From contig JAYKIB010000167.1 in NCBI GenBank assembly GCA_035285005.1, positions 1-11,234 of the forward strand: a stretch of DNA of 11,234 nt, in the 5' to 3' direction. Positions 1-5,615 of the stretch are shown piece after piece. The first letter of the stretch is position 1. Every line of letters begins with the position of its first letter. The position numbers were made by a program, and so were the translations under genes. A model generated the notes under the pieces. It saw only the letters and a program-made list of their open reading frames with translations. It ran no database searches and had not been told where the DNA came from. This DNA is from Prochlorothrix sp035285005. GTDB lineage: Bacteria; Cyanobacteriota; Cyanobacteriia; Prochlorotrichales; Prochlorotrichaceae.

Positions 1-102
1 CGGGTGGCATGCGATTCATTGTGGTGGGCGGCTTCGCCGCCCACCACAACCCTAGTTCTGGCGTGGGTCACCCGGCGAAAATTCTAATTTTCCGAGGTGC
101 CC
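1..102 (+). repeat. Interspersed hairpin repeat, copy A
   Basis: First of six related copies in this window. The right end reads CGAGGTGCCC (93-102); the left end is degenerate, recognisable from GCGATTCATTGT onward. The centre is a perfect 14-bp stem (19-32 with 36-49) with a 3-base TTC loop. The segment after the stem, ACAACCCTAGTTCTGGCGTGGG, is shared in similar form with the other copies. No coding potential is seen. It may be a non-autonomous mobile element or a REP-like unit. Confidence 0.8.
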
Positions 103-126
103 ACGGGGAACTGAGGGGGGATTCTG

Positions 127-168
127 CAAGGGCCTACAGCCCTTGGCCGAAGTTTCCAAACATCCTCT
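127..168 (+). repeat. Second short repeat family, copy 1
   Basis: A small hairpin (127-133 CAAGGGC with 139-145 GCCCTTG, loop CTACA) is followed by GGCC and then GAAGTTTCCAAACATCC. The same order, hairpin with CAAGG/CCTTG arms then GAAGTTTCCAAATATCC, recurs at 9831-9892, where 25-30 extra bases separate the two parts. It directly abuts hairpin repeat copy B. Function unknown. Confidence 0.5.
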
Positions 169-267
169 GAACACCTCGATTAATTGGGTTGCGCGGCGAA
201 GCCGCGCAACCCAACCTTGATCTTGTCGTGGGTACTGCGGTGAGAATCTGTATTAATCGAGGTGCCC
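169..267 (+). repeat. Interspersed hairpin repeat, copy B
   Basis: Both ends are present: the left end is a variant of GGGCACCTCG (reads GAACACCTCG) and the right end is CGAGGTGCCC (258-267). The central stem is a perfect 14 bp (184-197 with 201-214) with a GAA loop. The stem sequence differs from copy A at several paired positions and is the same as in copy D. It ends 50 bases before the start of the lectin-like gene, so it lies in that gene's promoter or leader region. Confidence 0.85.
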
Positions 268-317
268 CTCTCAAACGATTCCAAGGGTTGCCCGTTCTCA
301 TCTACCCCTGAACTTCC

Positions 318-1469
318 ATGCATACCTACGAATACGCCAAACTCATCACCCGCGCCCTCTTTTCTAGTTTAGGGGCCGGCCTTGTTTTCACCAGTGGTCC
401 GGCAAACGTCGCCCACGCTACCCTGACCCCTGTCCCCCTGGTCCCAGAAGCTTGGGACATTCAGGTTGATGCCTTAGGAGAAAGTACCTTTGGCACCCAC
501 AAGGGCGCTGAGAGCCTGTGTCTCCGGGGTGCTTTGGCGCTGCTCAGGGATATCAACCTCAGTGAAGGGACAATCGCCTACGATGTGAGCTTCAAAAACC
601 AGCGCGGCTTTGTGGGGGCTGTGTTCCACGCGGAGGATGCCCTCACTCACGAGCGCTTTTTCATGCGTCCCCAGCAGTCGGGCACGATCGACTCCATACA
701 ATACACACCGGTTTTTGGAGGCTTCCAGACCTGGAAACTCTACTATGGCGAAGGATTCAATGGGGCCTATGACTTTGACTTTGAGGGCTGGAACTCGGTC
801 AAATTAGAGATTGCCGATGGCAAAATGGCCGTCTATGTGGGGGATATGGAAACGCCACTTTATGAAGTCCCCGAACTCAAACACAACCGAGATGCGGGGC
901 AACTGGGGTTATTTGCCCTCAATCCCCAGCGGGTTGAGGGATGCTTTAGTAATGTCCGCTATAGCCTAGAGAAACCCGATCTGTCCTTTATTGCGTCCCT
1001 CCAACCGAGTACCGATCCCGACCTGATTACCCGCTGGCAGGTGTCTGAACCTGTTAATCAGGCGCAATTTGAAAATCTAACGAATTTAGGGGAGGTTGAC
1101 CTAGAGGAACTCAACTGGCAGACGCTAGACACAGATTTCAGCGGGGTTCTTAATATTACGCGCTACTTCCCCCTCCAGCCCCAGGCCAATGCAGTGGTGG
1201 TCCGCCTCAATATTCCGGCGGAGGAAGCTCGTCTTCAAGCCTTTGACTTTGGCTACAGTGACTATGCGAGCGTCTACCACAATGGCCAACTTCTCTACAG
1301 TGGCAATAACAGCTTCCAGTCCCGCAATGAACTATACATTGGCACGATCGGCTTCTATGAAAGCCTCTACTTGCCCTTGGAGCCGGGGGATAACCAGGTG
1401 GTGATTGTATTGTCCACCAGTGCGAGAGGAACCGCTGGGTGGGGCCTGATGGGTCGCTTCGCTCCCTAA
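318..1469 (+). CDS. Exported two-domain lectin-like protein (LamG/ConA-like plus beta-sandwich)
   Basis: A 383-residue protein. Residues 1-34 look like a Sec signal peptide: charged start, hydrophobic stretch around 13-26, and a likely cleavage after AHA (32-34), so it should be periplasmic, outer-membrane facing or secreted. Residues ~75-216 resemble a concanavalin A/laminin G-type jelly roll of the kind found in glycan-binding and DUF1080-like proteins: the run DFEGWNSVKLEI (154-165), a GKMAVYVGD strand, then GQLGLFA (194-200) and a closing FSNVRY strand. Residues ~235-383 form a second probable beta-sandwich, rich in Tyr, Asn and Gly, with FGYSDYASVYHNGQLLY (311-327) and a GWGLMGRF end, like galactose-binding-type modules. 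No catalytic residues can be assigned, so binding of a sugar or surface glycan is inference. The ATG at 318 gives a good signal peptide, although no clear ribosome binding site precedes it. It converges on dapL. Confidence 0.75.
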   Translation: MHTYEYAKLITRALFSSLGAGLVFTSGPANVAHATLTPVPLVPEAWDIQVDALGESTFGTHKGAESLCLRGALALLRDINLSEGTIAYDVSFKNQRGFVGAVFHAEDALTHERFFMRPQQSGTIDSIQYTPVFGGFQTWKLYYGEGFNGAYDFDFEGWNSVKLEIADGKMAVYVGDMETPLYEVPELKHNRDAGQLGLFALNPQRVEGCFSNVRYSLEKPDLSFIASLQPSTDPDLITRWQVSEPVNQAQFENLTNLGEVDLEELNWQTLDTDFSGVLNITRYFPLQPQANAVVVRLNIPAEEARLQAFDFGYSDYASVYHNGQLLYSGNNSFQSRNELYIGTIGFYESLYLPLEPGDNQVVIVLSTSARGTAGWGLMGRFAP

Positions 1470-1493
1470 GAGCCAGGATAGGGCCGCGATCGC

Positions 1494-1509
1494 TTCCCAA
1501 GGCTGGGAA
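1494..1509. terminator. Weak hairpin between convergent genes
   Basis: TTCCCA (1494-1499) pairs with TGGGAA (1504-1509) around a 4-base loop, in the 136-base gap between the convergent lectin-like gene and dapL. There is no clear T-run, so a terminator role is suggested mainly by position. A second weak GGGGA/TCCCC pairing follows at about 1512-1525. Confidence 0.25.
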
Positions 1510-1605
1510 CCGGGGAGGATTCCCCCCCAATTCACGCCTCAGCGGCCCCAATCTAGAAACAACTCACCCTCCAGCCCCATCCCAGACCCCAGGGTAGCTG
1601 TCCCC

Positions 1606-2838
1606 TTAGCCAAATTTGGCGGTAATGCGGGCCATGGCTTCCTCCACATTGGCGCGACTGTTAAAGGCGGAAATGCGGAAATAGCCTTCCCCAGCGGCCC
1701 CAAATCCAGAACCGGGCGTCCCCACCACGTTACAGGTGTGGAGCAACTTATCAAAGAAATCCCAGCTCGACAGACCTTCTGGAGTCTTCACCCACACATA
1801 GGGCGCATTCACACCCCCATAGGTCGTAATGCCCACGCTATTCAGTTTCTCCCGAATAATCGTCGCATTTTCCAGGTAAAAGCTGATTAGCGTTTTGATT
1901 TGGGCCTGACCTTCCGCAGAGTACACCGCCTCCGCACCCCGCTGAACAATGTAGGAAACGCCGTTGAACTTGGTGGACTGGCGACGGTTCCACAGGGGCC
2001 AAATCTCCGTGAGAGTCCCGTCGCTGGTGCTGCCCTTCAAGGACTTGGGAACCACCGTCAGGGCGCAGCGAGTGCCGGTAAAGCCCGCATTCTTTGAGAA
2101 AGACCGGAATTCGATTGCACACTCCCGGGCACCTTCGATTTCATAGATGGAGTGGGGAATCTCAGGATCGGTGATAAAGGCTTCGTAGGCCGCATCGAAG
2201 AGAATCAAAGCGCCCTGCTCGCGGGCGTAGTTGACCCAGGTTTGCAGGGTTTCGCGGCTAGCCACGGCTCCCGTCGGGTTATTGGGGAAGCAGAGGTAGA
2301 TCAAATCCACGGGCTGCTCCGGCAGGGGTGCGATAAAGTCATTTTCCGCCGACATGGGCAGATAGACCAAGCCGCCATACTTGCCGCTGTCATCTCCCGG
2401 TCCCGTGTGACCGGCCATCACATTGGTGTCCACATAGACGGGATAGACGGGATCCGTCACGGCGATCGTGTTGTCAGCGCCAAGAATATCCAAAATATTG
2501 CCGGTATCGCACTTCGAGCCGTCCGAGACAAAGATTTCCGACGCATCCACCTCACAGCCCCGGCTTTGGAAGTCCTGGGCGGCGATTTTCTCCCGGAGCC
2601 ACCCATACCCCTGCTCAGGACCGTAACCCTTAAAGCGATCGCGATCGCCCAAATCTTCCACCGCTTGGATCATGGCGGTGCGGCACGCCTCGGGCAGCGG
2701 CTCCGTGACGTCACCGATACCCAGCTTAATGATGGGCGCATCGGGGTTGGCCTGGGCGAAGGCATTAACCCGACGGGCAATTTCCGGGAACAGATACCCG
2801 GCTTTGAGTTTGAGGTAGTTGTCGTTAATGCGAACCAT
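1606..2838 (-). CDS. dapL: LL-diaminopimelate aminotransferase
   Basis: A 410-residue PLP-dependent class I/II aminotransferase. It converts L-2,3,4,5-tetrahydrodipicolinate plus glutamate to LL-2,6-diaminopimelate and 2-oxoglutarate, the one-step route to lysine and peptidoglycan precursors used by plants, cyanobacteria and Chlamydia; it acts in the cytosol. The N-terminus has the family's MVRINDNYLKLKAGYLFPEI pattern, followed by IKLGIGDVTEPLP (37-49) and GYGPEQGY (71-78). Fold-type I landmarks are FPNNPTG (184-190), FDAAYE (214-219, Asp215 for the PLP ring nitrogen), SFSKNAGFTGTR (246-257) with Lys249 as the Schiff-base lysine, and YFRISAF (386-392) with the carboxylate-binding Arg388. Length matches the family (about 410). 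The ATG at 2838 fits the conserved N-terminus, although no strong ribosome binding site is visible. Upstream lies a hairpin and a 25-bp tandem repeat. Confidence 0.97.
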   Translation of the reverse strand: MVRINDNYLKLKAGYLFPEIARRVNAFAQANPDAPIIKLGIGDVTEPLPEACRTAMIQAVEDLGDRDRFKGYGPEQGYGWLREKIAAQDFQSRGCEVDASEIFVSDGSKCDTGNILDILGADNTIAVTDPVYPVYVDTNVMAGHTGPGDDSGKYGGLVYLPMSAENDFIAPLPEQPVDLIYLCFPNNPTGAVASRETLQTWVNYAREQGALILFDAAYEAFITDPEIPHSIYEIEGARECAIEFRSFSKNAGFTGTRCALTVVPKSLKGSTSDGTLTEIWPLWNRRQSTKFNGVSYIVQRGAEAVYSAEGQAQIKTLISFYLENATIIREKLNSVGITTYGGVNAPYVWVKTPEGLSSWDFFDKLLHTCNVVGTPGSGFGAAGEGYFRISAFNSRANVEEAMARITAKFG

Positions 2839-2906
2839 GGGAATTGGGATCGAAAAAATGGGCTAGATCAAGAACGGGGACAAATCGGGCCGATCGCCCC
2901 AGCCTT

Positions 2907-2942
2907 TCAGCCTACCAGGAAGCGGCGGTCTTGGTAGGCTGA
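2907..2942. other. 11-bp hairpin upstream of dapL
   Basis: TCAGCCTACCA (2907-2917) is the perfect inverted complement of 2932-2942, with a 14-base loop. It lies between the end of the flippase-like gene and dapL, both on the minus strand. It could form in the 3' tail of the former or in the leader of dapL, about 70 bases before the start codon. No T-run follows, so it is not a classic intrinsic terminator. Confidence 0.5.
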
Positions 2943-2949
2943 GGTTTGA

Positions 2950-3019
2950 CCCAGTGTGACTAGGAGCAACCAAGCCCAGTGTGACTAGATGCAACCAAGC
3001 CCAGTGTGACTAGGGGCGA
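2950..3019. repeat. 25-bp direct tandem repeat, 2.8 units
   Basis: Units at 2950-2974, 2975-2999 and a partial 3000-3019 share CCCAGTGTGACTAG followed by a few varied bases and GCAACCAAG. Units 1 and 2 differ at two positions. The third unit contains the TAG stop codon of the flippase-like gene (3010-3012), so the array has grown out of, or into, the gene's 3' end; read on the minus strand each unit carries the same CTAGTCACACTGGG. Confidence 0.85.
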
Positions 3020-4299
3020 CGGAGACACCACTGACCGATCGCGGCTCCCACGGCCTCGGCCAGGGTACTGACCAGGCGATAAAAGCCCAGGGTCACTAAA
3101 ATCCCCGCCGGAGCGAGCACCAATCCCTGGGCACTTTGGCCCTGGAGCAATGCCAACGCCGTGGCCTCAAACACCCCCAATCCCCCCGGCGCACCGGGAA
3201 TCACCACCCCCGCCAACCAGGCCCCGCTAAAGCTACCCAACACCCGCCACCCCCAGGACCAGTCCGCCCCCGTCAGCGCCACTAAAATCACCCCAAAACC
3301 CAGACCCCGCAGGCCAAGAAAGATAAACTCCCCCACCAGGGGTTTCCAGAGATAGCTCCGCAGGCCAGTGGGTTGAGACGGAAGGCTGGGCTCGGAGTTG
3401 ATGTGCCGGTGTTCGGTGTGCCGGTGTTCGGTATGCTGCGGTTCGGCGGGGATGGGGCGAGAGACCGAAGGCGAAACGGCAGGGTAGGCGGAATCGGGCA
3501 CTGAAGGCGGGGCTGGATCCCCTGGGTCAAGGGCGGGGGAAACTGGGGGGGGGGTGTGGGATCGATCGTCCCAAGTCCGGGTCAAGGGGCGTGAACTGGC
3601 GGGGTGGGGGGGTGCAGTGGCAAGGGCGAGGGCGGGGGCCGGTGTTTCTGCACCGTGGTGAGGAGCAGCCGTCTCAGCCGTCTCAGCGGTCGATCGACGA
3701 AACCGACGCTGCCACTGTTTGAGCTTGTCCCGGTTCATGCGCGTCAGTACAGGATTGAGAAAGCGCGGATGAATCCCGGTTAAGACCACGGTCAAGGCGA
3801 TCGCCAAAATCAGTCCCTGTTCACGCCCGGCCCCCCCCAGCCCCAGGGCCAAAACCAATGCCGCCGTTAACATCAGTAGCGTTTCCAGGACGACACTCGT
3901 AATCCCAGCCGCCAGGGGAATCTGTTGCTGCTGGGTTTGGCTAATGCGACCGTAGAAGTGCCAGATATTACCCGGTAAATACTTGGCTAGGTTGGTGGTG
4001 AGATAGGTGCCCATGGCCCACCAGGGCGATCGAGGATGGTGTAAATCCGCCAAAATCCACCCCCACACCCATCCCGCCCAACAATGGGCCACCAGGGTAA
4101 TGCCCAGGGCCAGCCCCAGGGCAGTCACCTGGGATCCCGTCAGAGACACGGCCGCCACCTCTTGCCAGTGGTCCCGGAGGCTATGGCTGAGGAAGGCTAA
4201 GGTTAGACCCAGAATCCCCCAGCGAAGGATGGGCTTACTGTATTTGAGGGCGTGTTGGACCCGGGAGGTTTGAAAAAGGCGGGTGAGGGGCAAGGGCAT
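3010..4299 (-). CDS. Flippase-like integral membrane protein (LPG synthase TM / UPF0104 family) with low-complexity insert
   Basis: A 429-residue polytopic membrane protein from the ATG at 4299. It shows the two signatures of the lysylphosphatidylglycerol-synthase TM domain/AglD-like family: an N-terminal YLTTNLAKYLPGNIWHFYGR segment (99-118) and a C-terminal GAPGGLGVFEA motif (around 369-379). Hydrophobic spans are visible near 24-38, 58-83, 132-155, 162-176, 323-344, 352-368 and 392-422. Family members are thought to move or modify lipid-linked substrates; no aminoacyl-transferase domain is present, so the substrate is unknown. Between spans, residues ~187-312 form a hydrophilic Pro/Ala/Ser/His-rich insert with a repeated TEHRH motif, predicted to be disordered and unusual for the family. 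The frame stays open to a GTG at 4341, but that codon lies inside repeat copy C and the 14 extra residues lack family character, so the ATG is preferred. It diverges from cobK. Confidence 0.85.
   Translation of the reverse strand: MPLPLTRLFQTSRVQHALKYSKPILRWGILGLTLAFLSHSLRDHWQEVAAVSLTGSQVTALGLALGITLVAHCWAGWVWGWILADLHHPRSPWWAMGTYLTTNLAKYLPGNIWHFYGRISQTQQQQIPLAAGITSVVLETLLMLTAALVLALGLGGAGREQGLILAIALTVVLTGIHPRFLNPVLTRMNRDKLKQWQRRFRRSTAETAETAAPHHGAETPAPALALATAPPHPASSRPLTRTWDDRSHTPPPVSPALDPGDPAPPSVPDSAYPAVSPSVSRPIPAEPQHTEHRHTEHRHINSEPSLPSQPTGLRSYLWKPLVGEFIFLGLRGLGFGVILVALTGADWSWGWRVLGSFSGAWLAGVVIPGAPGGLGVFEATALALLQGQSAQGLVLAPAGILVTLGFYRLVSTLAEAVGAAIGQWCLRRP
3402..3431 (-). repeat. In-frame 15-bp tandem duplication
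   Basis: TGTGCCGGTGTTCGG occurs twice back to back (3402-3416, 3417-3431), with a decayed third half after it. Being 15 bases long it keeps the reading frame and encodes the repeated TEHRH peptide in the low-complexity insert of the flippase-like protein. It shows that the insert is still changing in length by slippage or unequal exchange. Confidence 0.85.
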
Positions 4300-4335
4300 G
4301 GGGGAATGGGAAAATAAGGGGATAGACCAAGTCAG

Positions 4336-4396
4336 GGACACCTCGGTTGATTCTGGCGTGGATCACAGCACAGAATTTGGATTTTTTGAGGTGCCC
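4336..4396 (+). repeat. Interspersed hairpin repeat, copy C, hairpin deleted
   Basis: A 61-base derivative with both ends (left GGACACCTCG at 4336-4345, right TTGAGGTGCCC ending at 4396) and the internal GATTCTGGCGTGG segment, but without the central stem-loop that occupies about 38 bases in the other copies. It fills most of the gap between the divergent flippase-like gene and cobK, ending 8 bases before the cobK ATG, so any promoter for either gene must overlap or lie within it. Confidence 0.75.
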
Positions 4397-4404
4397 CCAG
4401 GACA

Positions 4405-5229
4405 ATGCAGGGGGAAATGACCCAAGGGGGAACGGTGCCCAACGCCAAAATTTGGTTAATCGGGGGAACGAGCGACAGTCGGATCCTGGCCCAAGCCCTA
4501 GTCGAGGCCCAGATCCCAACCCAGGTGACGATCACCACGGCTGCGGGTCGATCGCTCTACCCCACCGAGGCCGGTTTGGGGGTGACGATCGGGAGGCTTG
4601 AACCGGCCCAAATGCCTCATTTTATCAAAGCTGAGTCGATCGCTCTGGTTCTGGATGCCTCCCATCCCTTTGCCACGGTGGTCTCCCACGGGGCGATCGC
4701 CGCAGCCCAGACCTGTGGAATCCCCTATTTACGCTATGAACGGGCCACTTTATCGGAACAAATGGCTTCGGACTCGTCCCTAGTCCATCGGATTCCCCAT
4801 TGCCCCACAACGATTGCTGACCTCCCCCTCACCGATCACCGGGCGCTCCTGGTGTTGGGCTATCGTCCCTTGCCGGAGTTTCGCCCCTGGCACGATCGAT
4901 CGACCCTCTTTGCTCGAATTCTTCCCTCGGAAATTGCTCTGAAAACAGCCTTAGAGTCTGGATTCCAGCCCGATCGACTCATTGCCCTCCGTCCGCCGGT
5001 CAGTCTTGCACTAGAGATGGCTCTCTGGCAACAGTGGCAGATTTCTGTGGTGATTGCGAAGGAGTCTGGTCAGGCCGGGGGCGAAGATGTGAAGCGGCAG
5101 GTGGCGGCGCAGTTGGGGGTGCCGCTGTGGTTATTACAACGACCGACGGTGGTCTATCCTGCGGTGACGGGGGACGTGGCGGTGGCGATCGATCGGTGTC
5201 GATTAGAACTCTTGCAATATCCGAGCTGA
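4405..5229 (+). CDS. cobK/cbiJ: Precorrin-6A / cobalt-precorrin-6A reductase
   Basis: A 274-residue cytosolic enzyme that reduces the macrocycle of (cobalt-)precorrin-6A to (cobalt-)precorrin-6B with NADPH, in corrin ring synthesis for vitamin B12 or pseudocobalamin. The N-terminal nucleotide-binding loop is IWLIGGTSDSR (16-26), followed by a VTITTAAGR strand and turn (41-49), the family's DASHPFA motif (84-90), a YLRYERA segment and a C-terminal VIAKESGQAGG stretch. The length suits the family (about 250-270). ATG codons at 4405 and 4417 are both possible; each has only a poorly spaced purine-rich stretch ahead of it, so the exact start is uncertain by four residues. It is not beside other cob genes here; cyanobacterial cobalamin genes are commonly scattered. 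No cobalamin riboswitch is recognisable upstream: the gap is almost entirely repeat copy C. Confidence 0.93.
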   Translation: MQGEMTQGGTVPNAKIWLIGGTSDSRILAQALVEAQIPTQVTITTAAGRSLYPTEAGLGVTIGRLEPAQMPHFIKAESIALVLDASHPFATVVSHGAIAAAQTCGIPYLRYERATLSEQMASDSSLVHRIPHCPTTIADLPLTDHRALLVLGYRPLPEFRPWHDRSTLFARILPSEIALKTALESGFQPDRLIALRPPVSLALEMALWQQWQISVVIAKESGQAGGEDVKRQVAAQLGVPLWLLQRPTVVYPAVTGDVAVAIDRCRLELLQYPS

Positions 5230-5353
5230 TTGACTGACAAACGTGGATCAAATCCAGACATAGGGGACGGGTCAGGAAACCTAACCCCTAGGATCCCTAA
5301 GCGCTGGTAGGGGTTAGGTTTTCGCGCCCAATGCAGAATTTTTTGTCAGTCAA
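5230..5353. repeat. Nested inverted-repeat element, MITE-like
   Basis: The outer arms TTGACTGACAAA (5230-5241) and its exact complement (5342-5353) enclose an inner perfect 14-bp stem (5277-5290 with 5308-5321, AAACCTAACCCCTA) with a 17-base loop. The element begins directly after the cobK stop codon and is 124 bases long. It codes for nothing evident. It may be a miniature mobile element; the inner hairpin could also end cobK transcription, although only a short TTTT follows it. Confidence 0.6.
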
Positions 5354-5392
5354 CCAGATATCCGAGTGACACGCCCACTCCCGCTGTAGGAA

Positions 5393-5451
5393 CTCGGGGC
5401 TGTGTCCCTGACTCCGAGGACACTCTAGGGGGCAATGATGACAGCCCCGAG
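5393..5451 (+). other. Hairpin in the gap before the DUF697 GTPase gene
   Basis: CTCGGGGCTGT (5393-5403) pairs perfectly with ACAGCCCCGAG (5441-5451). The 37-base interior can form a smaller TGTCC/GGACA stem if the outer helix opens at its last base pair. It lies about 165 bases before the likely GTPase start. It could be a leader structure, a small RNA or a protein-binding palindrome. I do not recognise an RNA family. The rest of the gap (5452-5615) shows no other clear signal; TAAGAT at 5487-5492 is a possible but weak -10 box. Confidence 0.45.
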
Positions 5452-5615
5452 CACAGGGAAGATAGTAACAGAGCAGTCCGCTAGGATAAGATCAAACCCC
5501 CAGGCCGATCGCGATGGCAGCCGCCCCAGTGTGAACGATAGATTTGGGGCCTGAGTCCCCGCCCAACAGGATCGTTCCGGTCTCGCCTCGCCTTAACCCA
5601 CCGCTGCGTCACCCT

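Noticed and set aside
1..267. Possible CRISPR array or phage attachment sites, given repeated palindromes
   Set aside because: Repeats are not regularly spaced, are scattered over 10 kb between genes, and no cas, integrase or tRNA gene is present.
2152..2937. 261-residue open frame on the plus strand opposite dapL
   Set aside because: It is the antisense shadow of a clearly real dapL; the protein has no recognisable motif and the length follows from codon bias in a GC-rich gene.
4300..4404. Cobalamin riboswitch ahead of cobK
   Set aside because: No B12-box-like sequence is seen, and the gap is taken up by repeat copy C.
5544..5615. Upstream extension of the DUF697 GTPase from a TTG codon
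   Set aside because: The 24 residues are Pro/Arg-rich without features, and the ATG at 5616 leads straight into the first membrane span.
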